64,000 bases of DNA from Sepiola atlantica (taxonomy: Eukaryota > Mollusca > Cephalopoda > Sepiida > Sepiolidae): positions 54,514,446-54,578,445 of the forward strand of contig OY744525.1 in assembly GCA_963556195.1 (NCBI GenBank). The letters run 5' to 3'. Shown piece by piece: positions 32,310-44,129 of this stretch. Every line of letters starts with the position of its first letter. Positions within the stretch are counted from its first letter, which is position 1. The notes below the pieces were generated by a model, which was given only the letters and a program-made list of their open reading frames with translations, ran no database searches and was not told the origin of the DNA. The position numbers and the translations under genes are program-made.

Positions 32310-32750
32310 TCTTTTAAATTGAATGGAATTTTCTACTTTTGTGTTCAATCTAACCTTATGTGGAAAATACCGTTTTCAACATTATTTTTACACAATTGCT
32401 ACAGTACTTTATCTCAGACCACCACGCTCACCACTCCGACATATGTTATAACAGACATTCCGTTTCTCAATTTTTCATCCTTGAATTGAGATACATAAGA
32501 TCGTTCCACCCCATCCTCCATAGGGAAGTGGGAGCAGCTTTAACAAAGCATGACCGCTCTGTCTTGCAGCCCAGAAAAAAGAGAAAGAACTCATCAGCTT
32601 TTGTGCTACATGTCACTATCTACTTCTTATCATGGCACAATATCCTGACATAACCGTAACTCTAGTTTGACTTTTAATAGAAAATTCCATCTTCTTGCTT
32701 AATTAACATTATGTGGAAAACCTTATTTTCACACAACCTCATCTACATAT
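32310..32750 (+). repeat. Repeated segments also found beside the palindrome
   Basis: Copies of an about 90-bp segment (gaatggaattttctactttt, aaccttatgtggaaaa) lie at 32312-32400 and 32655-32745 and match 30505-30590, which leads into the palindrome. They are probably end sequences of the same transposon family as the mariner relic. Confidence 0.45.
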
Positions 32751-33024
32751 TGCAACACAGAGATCTCAATTCATAACCATCTGATTAATGGCTGTGACCA
32801 AGCTTCAATTAACAAATTTACATTCGACCAATACGACTCGTGTTTCTACTCGAGTGTTATTTTACATATGTTATCTCTTAATTTCAAGCATCGTGTGCTC
32901 GAACATCACAAGTTTCTTTTATGTGCAGTGCATGTCATTCGAAGTCTGGCTCCAAAAATTACCATTGGCCCTGCTTTTATCTGAAGATCATAGGTACGCA
33001 GGTAGTAGTCATAAACATTAACAT

Positions 33025-34615
33025 TTCTTTTTGCAGAGAGCAACCCTAGTGAGGTTGTTCTGTCACACAATGGTCAATCAGCCTCCAGGGCGTAGTAATT
33101 TCGATTGGAGCTTTTAAGGACTCTGCCCGGAGACCCTTTTGGATTTGCAGGGTAGGCAGAGAGCTTCCAGGCAGACACGAAGAAAGACGTCACCACTCTC
33201 TCCTACCCCTGTCGGTTAGACACTGAGCAAGGCTATCTTCACTTGAAAATATGCTGCTCCAAGAAAATACTTTTGGCAGCCGACCATTATTAGTTTTTAA
33301 TTCATTTCTTCACTGTTTTAACTTATGGCAACCTACACCCAACGGTGTATATTATTTAAATAAATATATATAATTTGTTATTTATAGAAGGGCCTTGTTT
33401 TCCTTGCTTTGACGATTCTATTATTACAGATTATTATAGGAGATAGTCGTACAGATTATGTTACAGTTTAAGATTAGCCCCTATACTCATCTTGTCTTAA
33501 AGTTATATCAGCTATAAATTCCTACATTTTATTACAGATTATTATAGGAGATAGTCGTACAGATTATGTTACAGTTTAAGATTAGCTCCTATACTCATCT
33601 TGTCTAAAATACTAGTTATATAACCTATAAATTTCCAATTCTTAACTATAGTACCCAAAAATGGACCTGTTAGTCATAATTTTAAATTTTGCGCCAATTT
33701 TTTAATTCTTGTTTCTACAGAACTTGTGGTGAAAATAAAATGAACCTATGAGTCGCAATTCCAAATTCGATGCCGAATATTTTACTCTAATATATACAGA
33801 ACCGTTACCTATCTCCAGATACAACTAATTGGAGAGCCTATTTCCCTACTATTTAACACTCTTAAAAATTGACACGTTAATTTGTCATTCTGTAAGCCGT
33901 CTACTTGCTCTCCATCTAACAATCCATCATCTTGTCACCAATCCAAAACATATTAACATGCTGACTGTACTTTCATCAAGCTCTATAATCATAATAATTT
34001 ATTTCCTATTGTGAAGAGCAGCCCTAGCAAGGTTGTTTGATCACACGATGGCCGAGCAGCCTCCAGGGCATAGTAATTACGATTGGAACTTTTAAGGACT
34101 CCACCCAGACATCTCACTAAATCTCTCTACGTTTATTTGTTCCAAGGTATTAAGCAACTTACAGATAGGAATCTCCTTAATGTTGTGTTATAAGAGCTAA
34201 TCTTTGTATGGACTAGGATCAACTCCTATATTTTGTAAAATAGGACATCAAACGAAAAGAAAACAATATATGTATTCATTTAAGTGACTTACATAGTTGA
34301 GTTTTTGTTGCCGAAAGTTAAAATAGTATAACAGTGAAGGAAGTAGTAAGAAAGAGTCGTCCACCAGAGTTCTTCGAGCAGTATATCTCCCAGTGGAGGA
34401 TAGACTTGCTCGAGGCCAAGTTGACCGGGACGATAGAGAAAACGTCTTTCTTTGTTGGTGCCTAGAAGCTGTCTACCTGACCTGCAAATCACAAAGGGTC
34501 CTGAAATAGTCCTTCAATAGTTCGGTCGAAATTAGTATGCCCTGGAGGTTGATTGGTTATCGTGTGACCCAGCCACATCACAGGAGCTGCTTTCCACAAG
34601 AAGAAAAAAAATGTT
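33025..34615. repeat. Dispersed repeat, two direct and one inverted copy
   Basis: About 33029-33340 (+), 34011-34130 (+, truncated) and 34290-34615 (-) share 'cctccagggc(a/g)tagtaatt' and 'acttttaaggact'-like segments. In the outer, oppositely oriented pair a run resembling 'ggcagacacgaagaaagacg' is also shared. The outer pair could be the ends of a DNA element about 1.6 kb long. A 108-bp direct duplication (33421-33528, then 33529-33640, tagtcgtacagattatgtta) lies between them. Confidence 0.5.
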
Positions 34616-35560
34616 AATATTTATGACTGCTACATTGTAAATCCAGCAGCACAGTGTCTGCAAAAATATTGAGAAATTTATTTTTGATTGGGGACCACAC
34701 TATCAGGCTTGAAACATTTATACAGCTGCGTCAGACATTTAAACCTCCAATTTCTGTTAATCTGCACAGACAGCAACATGAAACAACTATGAGATGCATC
34801 CTTTGTTAATCTGTATTATCGCTGGCAGAGCTTGCACAACAAGATTACTCCAGGTTTTGTCTCCACAGAGTACCATGAAGTACAAATCGATAGTTGCTGC
34901 CACTATCTACAATTCCTGGTGTAACCTTATTGCGATTGGAATTTGAGTGTTCGTCTTAATTGTGACCTGACAGTTCTTTTCTATCTGTGCAGGATTACAC
35001 ACAGAAAACCATAACAACACTCTCTCGAATTAGTAACCTAAACAAGACTGGAGACTTTGCATAGTTTACTGCCGCTTGCAGAGCCTGTGTTACCTCAGCG
35101 TGACCCAATTTAATGTATTGAGTTTCAGCCTTATTTACTAAAAATCTGGAATCATCCGTTGATCCAGAGCATGTGTGTAACGAAATCAAAATGTTTAACT
35201 ATACTGTAAACCATACAGGATTGTTCTTTGTCCAACAACGAAACATCCATGACAACCACAATAGACTTTTAATAAAAAAGTATCGTACAACCCAATATCT
35301 TTTAATAATGTGCTATCCAGCTCACTCGGCAGCTTGAATTTATCTGGACGTGCCTGAGCTATCTATGCAGTGATTATGCTAGCTCAAAAATAACCGACTG
35401 GCAATGAGTTGAGCTGTAATTCCAAAGAACTCACATGCATGTGAACGCCCAAGAAATATCTTATACAATCAGTATAGCTATATGTAAGGATTTCTGATCT
35501 AGATTTGATTAATCCTTGCATTTTGTTCACCATGAAAGCCACGATATTTCTGAGACTAAT
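34616..35560. other. No gene seen
   Basis: Unremarkable, slightly less AT-rich DNA with short open frames that show no family signature. I see no RNA gene or repeat that I can name. Confidence 0.35.
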
Positions 35561-35567
35561 ACGTTTG

Positions 35568-35800
35568 TTCCTATTTACTTGCCCCCCCCCCCCCACGAGG
35601 ACAGAGTTTGACACAAGGTCGTTTTTTAATGTGGAGAAAAATCCAGCTACCCCAAAAGAGGTACTCTTGATTGGAACAAAAATTTAAATTGCCTCAGTCT
35701 AGAAGGATCCCTCTTTCACCGACCGAGGACAGAAAAGATAAAGTGAAGCATTAGAACAGATACCATACTTTCCGCTTTGTTTATTTTGGGAATATTATCA
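35568..35800 (-). mobile_element. U2-headed SINE-like element, body B, near full length
   Basis: The reverse complement starts with a diverged head (ggaaagtatggtatctgttc). It then runs 'ctgtcctcggtcggtgaaag', 'gactgaggcaatttaaattt', 'ccacattaaaaaacgacctt' and 'gtgtcaaactctgtcctcgt', followed by a run of about 14 G and 'caagtaaata'. The poly-G is an expansion of the GTGGGGAGGCAAGTAAATA end seen in sister copies. Confidence 0.7.
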
Positions 35801-35884
35801 GATACTTCACATTTTGTGACATTCATAATAGAGATACTATTTTCTACCATATGTGAAATATTGCTTCTTGGATTACACGGAGGG

Positions 35885-36110
35885 CTCTATTTACTTGTCT
35901 CCCCAAGAGAGCAAACTTAGACACAAGGTCGGTTTTTAATGTGGGGAAAGTCCAGCTTTTCCAAAACAGGCACTCGAGATTAAGACAAACATTTAAATTG
36001 TCTTAGTCAAAAAGGATTTTTCTTCACTGAACGAGGAGAGAAAAGATGAAGTGTCACATAAGAACAGATACTACAGTTTGCTCCTAGCTAAAACCAAGGT
36101 CATTCTCCGA
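35885..36110 (-). mobile_element. U2-headed SINE-like element, body B, near full length
   Basis: The reverse complement begins 'gttttagctaggagcaaact' then 'gtagtatctgttcttatg', which keeps more of the U2 head than its neighbour. The same body B follows, ending near 'ttggggagacaagtaaatag'. With the previous element it forms a direct pair about 85 bp apart. Confidence 0.7.
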
Positions 36111-37190
36111 TGTTACACGAAAAGGATAGCTGATAGCATTCTGTGATACTATGGACGTCCCCTCGGATCCAGGACCCCAGATGGTGTGAGGAAATGATTC
36201 ACCAAGGTGCACAAAGGCGATCGGAAGTAAGATGAATAGTCAGCTGGTAGTAGTTGAGAGGGCTAGCACGAAAGTAGTCAGTTTCTATTGATCGGTGGTG
36301 GGAGGGTGGTGACTAAGATAAAAGACCGGATATAGGATTTCCGGTCGTAGGTTAATATATTTAGGAGTTACGGTTGTTCGAAGCAGTTTGGCGACTCGTG
36401 GAGATCGGAGCAGATCAGGGTAGATGAGAGGAGGCAGGCAGAGCTTAGCAGAGATTTAGAAAACGATGAGATGAGCTGATCACCTGAACAACAATGACGG
36501 CCTCGAAGGACAAATTATTTCAGTTGGGTCTTAGCTGATACACCGGAACTTAACTAACATGTGAGGGTCATTTTCCGCAATGGTATCACACACACCCTGA
36601 GAGTACAACTGATTTATCCACAATGTATCGGGTTTTGTGTTCTCTTTTGTGAGTCTGCGTTGTTTTTCTATACTTGTAAACCAGGGCTTGTGCCCTCGGC
36701 GATGGATAGGACGACACGGCCAGAACAGAAGATGAAGACGAACAGAAAACCACAGCACATAAGCGTTGAGGTCGACAATTGTCCGGCCGGGAGCGAGGAT
36801 TTCACCAGAAATGTTAATATCTAATGCTTCGACCTGTAGGTCATAGATTTATAATCCTCAGATTTTGACAGTAAGTGCTCGCATCCTTTCTTAACCTCTT
36901 TAAACTCCTCATTTACATTGTTTACAAGTGTCTGTTTATCTCCGTCTTCTATTCATTTAACGTCACTTTTCCCTTGTTCAGGGGTCAGACGTTTTCTGAT
37001 ATTACACGAGCTCACTCTCCACTTCTCGTGGGTGTTTATTTTATTTATTGTTAATTATAAAGCTTTATCAGAAAACATATTTTGCCCTTTATCTGTGCAA
37101 TGTCTGCTATCTTGATTCGGCTAGATTTAGAGAAATTGATTTCCATATGATTATATAAATATACATATATACATCAGCTGCAGCTTTTTT
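36111..37190. other. Less AT-rich segment of unknown nature
   Basis: 36120-36830 is richer in G and C than its surroundings and includes a TATA-like 'taatatatttaggagtt' and a 'gcgactcgtggagatcggag' run. It could be LTR or leader sequence of an unrecognised retroelement, but I find no paired LTR, primer site or coding motif. Confidence 0.3.
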
Positions 37191-37195
37191 TTTTA

Positions 37196-37430
37196 TTAGG
37201 ATCAAAGTGTAGTATATGTTCTGACACTATATCCGGTATGTTCTCCGTCGGTGAAGGAGGGATCCTTTTAGATTGAGGCAATTTTAATTTTTTTGTCCCA
37301 ATCCAGAGTACCTTTTTGTGGGGAGCTGGATTTCCCCCACATTAAAAGCCTAGTATGATTCTAACTCTGCCCCTCCTTCGGAGGCACGTAATTATGAACA
37401 TCAGCAGCAGCTTTCGTCTGGTTGGGACAC
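37196..37430 (+). mobile_element. U2-headed SINE-like element, body B
   Basis: The head 'ggatcaaagtgtagtatatg' (37199) is U2-like with one substitution and one insertion. It is followed by a 'ccgtcggtgaaggagggatc' run, 'gattgaggcaattttaattt', 'cccccacattaaaagcct' and an end near 'ccttcggaggcacgtaat'. A repeat R head (cctgacaccggtcagcctgt) follows at 37434-37520, as it does after the U2 head at 21312. Confidence 0.7.
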
Positions 37431-37520
37431 GTGTTCGCCTGACACCGGTCAGCCTGTAAAAAGTTATAACCTTTAGTTTCGCATTTGCAGTGAAAACAAA
37501 CGAAGGGTACGTAAATTTAT

Positions 37521-38344
37521 GTTTGATTATTACTTTTTTTTTTTTTTAAAGAAGACTTTGGGACCAAGTTAAATTAAAAACACGACATTAATTCAGATTA
37601 TTTCATGTAAATTCTTAAAAATAAGTTAATTTTTACTTTTTCTTTCAAAGTAAAATCAATATTTCTAACTTTTATATTAAGAATTGAAAAACAATTTAAA
37701 AATTACAATGTTGTCGTAATGAAATAACTATTTAAAAAATAACGCTTTAAATTGAAAATGATCTAATAGTGAATTTTATCATTTTGATTAAAACCCTATA
37801 TATAAATAAATGAAAATATTACACAACAGTTTAGCGACTGAGTGAAAAAGATATTTTGGGTGAGTTTGAGAGTTTTTCAATAGTAATAGACATGATATTT
37901 CATTACAATTTAGGTAAAAAAAAAATGGCATGGGTAAAAATGGCACAAGTCGTTAAAAAGTACACAAAGGAAAAATATAGATGGACATCTCACAATGAGT
38001 TTATCAAAATATTTGATACCATATACATAAACAGAAAACATTAAGAAGTTTATCAAATTAAAAAGAAATTATATCTACATTAAAAAGTATCCCCCCCTCT
38101 ACAAAAAAATGAGATTCTACTTTTTTTAGGCAATTACGTGTGAATACCCTGGAAAAAAACAACAACAATAAAATTGGGGTGGGGGATTAGTTGTGCATAT
38201 ACATTTAACGTAAAAGGATCCTCTAATTCCGGGCCATTCTTTTTATGGTAGCTACCTAAAAAAACAATTCTACTAATTGTCAATCCGACCGGCAAAGTCG
38301 TAAAACCACATGTAATTGACTTAAAAGAAGAAAGTATCCCCTCA
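37521..38344. repeat. AT-rich DNA with a diverged copy of the 1.8-2.6 kb repeat
   Basis: 38100-38330 resembles the 408-bp unit at 1777-2605 (gcatatacatttaacgtaaa, ggcaattacgtg). 37521-38090 shows no gene; the open frame at 37856-38044 lacks any signature. Confidence 0.4.
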
Positions 38345-39115
38345 TTGTATGCGACAGCACTTTTTATGCCCGCCACTAATCTCAATCAAGGATTTTTGGA
38401 TAAAATTAACCAATCAAAAGCAACCATTTGAAATTCAAGAAAAAACGTTCGCTTTGAATATTTAAAAAATGTAAAATTTCCGTTGTTTTACGTCTGCACT
38501 GAATATTTGCCGATTTTTATAATATTTTTTCTTTTAAGTTTATTTTCATTTCTTTTTTACTTTTCAAAATAGAATTAACGTTAACGTCTATTCTGATACT
38601 ATACTTTATCTTTTCTGTCGTCGGTTAGTGAAAAAGAAATCATTCCAGACTGAGAGAATTTTTATTTTTGTCCCTAAACATCAAAAACCGACCTAGATTT
38701 AAATATTTGGCGATTTTACAATATTTTCTTTTTGGTTTATTTTGATTTTTTTTACTTTTCAAAATAGAATTAACGTGAAAGTATAGTATCTGTTCTGATA
38801 CTATACTTTATCTTTTCTGTCCTCGTTCAATGAAAGCAATACGCCTTGACTGAGGCAATAAAGTTTAGTATCAAAACATATATTATACTTTAACGATAAT
38901 TCTAATTTTTTAAATAAAAAAATAAACAAATAAACTTAAACAAAAAAATCGGCAAATATTCAGAGCAGATGTAAAAAAACACAGTTTTCTATTTTTTTTA
39001 AATATTCAAAACAGACGTTTTTTTTTAAATTTCAAATGGTTGCCTTTCATTGGTTAATTTGAGTCATTTGAGACAAATCCTTCATTGTAATTGATGGCGA
39101 GCATTAAAATTGCTC
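38345..39115. mobile_element. Foldback element enclosing two U2-type B copies
   Basis: Long inverted ends of roughly 230 bp. The left end has 'aaccatttgaaattcaagaa' and 'ctgaatatttgccgattttt'. The right end, reverse complemented, has 'aaccatttgaaatttaaaaa' and 'ctgaatatttgccgattttt'. Between them are two direct units (38580-38700 and 38765-38880) starting at a U2-like 'gtctattctgatactatact' and 'gtatagtatctgttctgata', each with body B sequence. No transposase is visible. Confidence 0.6.
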
Positions 39116-39567
39116 ATTTTATGTTAAATTTATATGCCAAACTGATCCCCGAATCTGCATTTTAAAATAATTGTTTTTTTCGTTCTGCAAAAAATAAGTG
39201 ATACAATGTAACCACTTATTTAAAATAAATAAATAAAATAAATAACAGAACAAAAATACAACTTTAATATTGGGTGGGCGGCTTAGGCCCTATTAAAACT
39301 ATAAGGGGAAGCATAGACACCCCTCAAGTTAGACAAGAGAGTAAAATGGTAAAATCGCAGAATAGTTAACAGTCGAGCAATCATATACAAAAGAAAAAAC
39401 AAATGCCTTATACAAAACGTAGTAGAATTGAATTATTTACCGACCTGTATATTTTTAATGTGCTGAAGCTGTTTAAAAATATTTTTTATTTAATTTTTTT
39501 TAAGCTGTTTTTACTGACCACGGGAAACAATGGTCGTTTGTCCCTTAACTGTTGAGGCGCTTACTTA

Positions 39568-39682
39568 CTGAAAAGTTGTAAAATAATGACTTACCATACC
39601 ACTAACCATAAGTCGAGGCTTGCCACTCGAACCTAGGGTTAGTGGTAGAATAAGTCACTTTTGTTTACAACTTTTTAGGAAT
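39568..39682. repeat. Imperfect inverted repeat
   Basis: 'aaaagttgtaaaataatgac' with 'taccactaacc' faces 'ggttagtggtag' with a 'gtttacaactttt' end around a short loop. Half of it recurs near 2770. 39116-39567 and 39683-40080 are AT-rich repeat R-like sequence (acaggtcgatagataatt at 39784, poly-G at about 39925) without genes. Confidence 0.55.
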
Positions 39683-40079
39683 TACACACACCCCAACAGA
39701 TAATCGGCAAGCGGCCATTTGTTTTTCTCGCTGTGCACGAAATAAAAAAAAAATTAAAACGGTTTAAGCACATTAAAAGTATACAGGTCGATAGATAATT
39801 AGATTCTACCGCGTTTGGTATAAGTTATTTGTTGTTATTTTAGTTTTGTTTTATGGTTTCTCGACCGTTAAGTATTCTACACCTTTACCGAGTGAGTAAA
39901 TACTTATTTAAAAATATATGGACGGGGGGGGGGGGGGAAAGCTTAGCTCTTATTTAAAACTATAGAGACGGGAATTGAACCCCCCCAAAAAAATATTTAG
40001 AAAAATCGATTTTATTTGCTTAAAAACTAAGAATAAATTAAAAAAAATAATGTAGGCAAGCTTGACTTGAATCCATGGT

Positions 40080-40505
40080 TAAACACACATTTATGCACAA
40101 CCCAACACTTTCAAAGAGGTTGTCTCTAGAACAGGTCCACAGACAATATAAAGTTCGCACCTGAAGATTTCTCATTACCAGACTACGAGATTGTAAGAGT
40201 CACCCAATCTAAAGTCATCTCTACGACCTCTAATACCAAATGCAGACAATCCTCAGAGAGGAGAATGGTAGAGCCTACAGAAAGCATAAGATAAGGCTAC
40301 CTTCAAGGTATAGCTACATTGTGAGCGTGTCATTCTCAAAAGAGGTAAAGGATTAAAGTCATACTGTATAAAAGTAATAAACGCTATATAGAAGTACCCT
40401 CCCGTTTTAGTATGGGAAACTTGTCTTCAAGAGCAGGTTTGGGAGATCGACAAGATGGCGCACAGAATGTAAACTTTGATTCCGCAATAAAACTTGAAAC
40501 TAAAC
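40080..40505. mobile_element. Candidate solo LTR or retroelement leader
   Basis: A less AT-rich block with 'ctgtataaaagtaataaacg' (TATA-like, about 40370), then 'gatcgacaagatggcgcaca' and 'gcaataaaacttgaaac' (a polyadenylation-type signal). That order suits an LTR. I see no clear TG...CA ends or target duplication. Confidence 0.3.
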
Positions 40506-40659
40506 ACTAATTTCAAATTTGAGTTTAAAAGAAATAATAATAACAATAACAGGCAAACGTTACTATTGCCGGAATAAAGTTGGAAAATTAGTCCAAGACT
40601 ATTTATTTTGGTTTACATACTCATGTGACGTATTTGCATTAAAAACAATTTAATATTAG

Positions 40660-40800
40660 TTTATAGCTAACTGCCTGAGGCACCATCACCGGGGTATGCC
40701 AACAGAACAGCGCAGGCAATTTTTAAAGGCCTAGAGTGCACCACCTCTTGTGTGCTAGCTTAATCTCCACACATCTTTCCACGGGAAGTAAATACACACA
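40660..40800 (+). mobile_element. Body A 3' fragment
   Basis: 'ctaactgcctgaggcaccat', then 'caccggggtatgcc' and 'gcgcaggcaatttttaaa', match the 3' half of the element at 19788. The head is missing. Confidence 0.6.
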
Positions 40801-41579
40801 GAAATGCATGCCTCGTCAATGCTTCATTTATGTTGCATTCTGTCCATTCAAAGATGCTACAAAATTGTACTATTGGATATCTTATTTCATCAAGTTTCTC
40901 ATATTAGCTGACCACATATTCATTTTGTGAGCACATGGTTGCTATTATTTGTTAGTTATCACATGGGTGTTAAAAAGAGAAAAGGATAATAGAAAGTAAA
41001 CAGTTGGATTCAAGAGCATATGCATTTATTACAGTTTTCACAGAGGAACATAAAGGTAGATTTAGATACATGTAATATTTAAACAGTAGAAACAGAAATA
41101 ACTTCAGAAATGATTACAAGACAAAGAATACAACCATTTCTATTGTTGATAGGAAAGAAAAAGGAGCCTATGTGTGATTATACAGAATATGAAAATTGTA
41201 AGATTGAAGTGTCTCCTAGAAGTGGTAGCTGTGAACCAGTTCATTATTTAGGTGTTTGTGGTCTAAGTATATTCATAAGCTTCCCCTTTGCTTTGCTTTC
41301 GATTACATAGTATCTAAGTCATGAACTTCCACTTTCTCAATGTTATCTCTCACAATATTTTTCACTTACTGTTAAAATTGCTCTTCCATTTCAAATGGTT
41401 AATAAATAAATGTAATTTTACCTTGATTAAAAAACTCATAAATAATCACTTATTAGAGTGGAATATGTTTATTGCATTAGCTTTTACCAGCAATCACCAT
41501 AAGCATCATCTATCACCTCTTACTTCCGACTGACACACAATGCATCTCTTGTATATGTTACATGTATCGCACCTTCTCA
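40801..41579 (+). other. Far upstream region of ZNF gene 3
   Basis: AT-rich. A frame at 41110-41310 (66 residues) has no relatives among the other ZNF loci, so I do not call it a gene. From about 41530, 'gactgacacacaatgcatct' and 'atatgttacatgtat' resemble 4765-4810 upstream of ZNF1. Confidence 0.4.
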
Positions 41580-42596
41580 TATTAGTATATAACAGCAGTC
41601 AGTATACGTTGAATGTCATGTATTCACAGTTCTGTCTCTTTTTCTCATTCATTACTCTTCGTTATTGTTCTCTCATTTATAACAAAATGCAAAAACGTCA
41701 GTTGCATATAACCAAATCACATTAGCATATAAATTCTCATTACATCACTAAAGTTAAGCAACTTTCAGCTTGGTTAATACTTAAATGGGTGTCCATTTGG
41801 GAATATTAAGTGGTGTTAGCATACACTCTATTAATGTGTATAAATAGCTACCAGTGTTTTTCAGAGTATATACAGTGATAGACTAGTGTCCTGTCATAGG
41901 TGTGGTCCAGGCCATCCATTCCATTTACTTGCATATAACTTGGGAATAAACATAAGTCCTATGAACCTTAGAAAAGGTTTTTACTTAATTATATGATCTC
42001 TTTCCTATAAAAGTTTATTCCGTGTATAGCCAATCTTAAAAATAGCTCTCCACGTGTTTTCACATTAATATTTGCAAGATATTCTTTTTCTGATTTGCTA
42101 TGAATCATGTTTTGTTCACTAGTTTACTTGTTTTGTAGTGCATATTCTTCTTGTTAATATTTTCAAATTTCCTCATTTTTCCATACCAACAATGTATGAA
42201 ACTCAGTTGTCAATCTTAAAAATTCTCATTAACAATTATATACACTTGAAATCGATCAATTGCAGCTGTTCCATGGATATAAAATTTGTGAATGGCCTTG
42301 ATAGTTTAAATTTTAATGAAGTACATACTGACTGTATTTTTTAAAGAGACTCCTGAAACAGTCTGTGACCCTAACAAGGAAAATGTATGAAGTTCAGCTG
42401 TTGAGTAAGACAATGCAAGTTTCAGCTGAAAATACAACAAAGTACAAGAACACTCTTGCTTTGTAACTTTGGTCACTACATTGTCAAAAACTTCTGCAAA
42501 AGTCAAAGTACAAACCGAATCTGGTTATTTCATGCTACTTATTCAATTGGCATTCTTCAAATGAATGTCTGCTAAACTTGCTATCCCAAAGAAAAG
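41580..42596 (+). promoter_or_regulatory. Promoter and 5' exon region of ZNF gene 3
   Basis: TATAAATA at 41839-41846, conserved with ZNF2. 'gactagtgtcctgtc' and 'ttccatttacttgcatataa' follow. Near 42420-42590, 'tacaagaacactcttgcttt' and 'tcttcaaatgaatgtctgct' are conserved with the other loci and end at the donor AAAAG|GTAAAT (42597). Confidence 0.5.
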
Positions 42597-43224
42597 GTAA
42601 ATATTTGGTTGACCACTTTTATTCTTATGGTATGTATCATATTTTTGTGTTACATCATATCATTACGTCAGTTCTATTTATATTACACTAGTAGAATACC
42701 TATCCCAGGACGGTGTAAGTAATAAATACAGTGTTAGTTATAAACTTTAATGTTTTTTCTTTGGGGGTTAGGTATGAAACAGGTTGGGTGGCACCCCTTT
42801 AAATGGCAAATTTTACAAAAAAAAATAATGTGCCCACGTATTTCACCCTATTGCCTAGATTACATATTACATAATTCATAATAAGTTCAATAGTTTAGGA
42901 TTTTACCAAGCAGATACATTATTGACACACACACGCTATGCTTTTAAAAATGTATTATTAATATAACACAAAATTTGATGTAGAACAATTCTTTTCACTA
43001 TCAATCTTTTGTATCTAACTTATTTTAAAAGCTTTTTGGTGCGGATTAGGGTGGACGCACCCCCTAAATAGTAAAGTTTACAAAAGAATAAACTTAATAT
43101 TTACAACAAAAATAATGTGTCAATTTTACCGTTTTTTTTAGAATAAACATAAAAAATCATAATGATCCGTTCACTTGTAATGCTTACAAAAAAAGTAACA
43201 CTGTATTTTATAGAATATATAGAT

Positions 43225-43295
<71 letters not shown>

Positions 43296-43436
43296 TAAAG
43301 ATATCTTATGTACCCTGTTCGGATTGGAAAGAGGAAGTTTTGTTTTTGAATTCTCAATTTTGTTAATGCCTATCGAATAGCGAAGACATTATTTTTTATT
43401 GCAAATGAGTAAGAAAATGTTTCTTTTTATTCACAG
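42597..43436 (+). other. Predicted intron of ZNF gene 3, enlarged
   Basis: Donor GTAAAT at 42597 and acceptor 'ttttattCACAG' ending at 43436 before ATATCAAT. It is 840 bp against 146 bp in ZNF1. The excess is inserted sequence from about 42700, including a (TA)n run at 43230-43290. Conserved intron sequence resumes at 43310 (gttcggattggaaagagg). Confidence 0.5.
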
Positions 43437-44129
43437 ATATCAATTGCAGTTGTTTGGAGCATAACGTATTCCAAGTTTAATATACAATTTTGTAAAATGA
43501 ACCATTGACACAAAATCTACTATTGTAAAGTTTGTAGATCTGCATTGGAGAAATTCACATATATAGACTCAAAATCAGGATTCAAATCATTCTTAATGTG
43601 AATAAGCTTGCAAGAATTTCTGCTAACATCTCATTCTTAGTACATCAAAATGTTCTGATAATGTCTATAAGTGACATGCAAAACAATCAGCTATTTGAAT
43701 TTTCCAAGAATTTTAACATGAAAAACACATGAGAACATAGATTGTGGAGAGGTGCGGTTAGAGAAATATCAAGCTCTGCATTTTCTAAAATCAAAACTCT
43801 GTACAAATTTGTATACAAACTGATTGGATTTATTTAACTAATTGGAAACTTGCAGGTGTATATAAAATATTTTAACAAGTTGTTTTACTTCAGCAATTTC
43901 AAATATTTAAAAGTTACATATTCATCAGGAGAAAAGCAAGAAACCCCATACTTAAAACATTTGCAGTTAAAACCATAAAATATGAAAATATGATAGTAAC
44001 ATTGTTTTAATCTGCTTATTCAATTTTATTGGAATTACTCACTTGAACATATATTTGATTTATAAACAAAACATTTTAAAGTTGATGTTTAGAATTTCTT
44101 GAGTAATTCAAATTGAAAATATATTAAAA

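Noticed and set aside
35580..35596. Poly-C/poly-G run as a possible G-quadruplex or regulatory site
   Set aside because: It is an expansion within the end of a body B element; sister copies have the normal GTGGGGAGG sequence.
41110..41310. A 66-residue frame upstream of ZNF3
   Set aside because: No counterpart at the other ZNF loci, no domain and no clear splice context.
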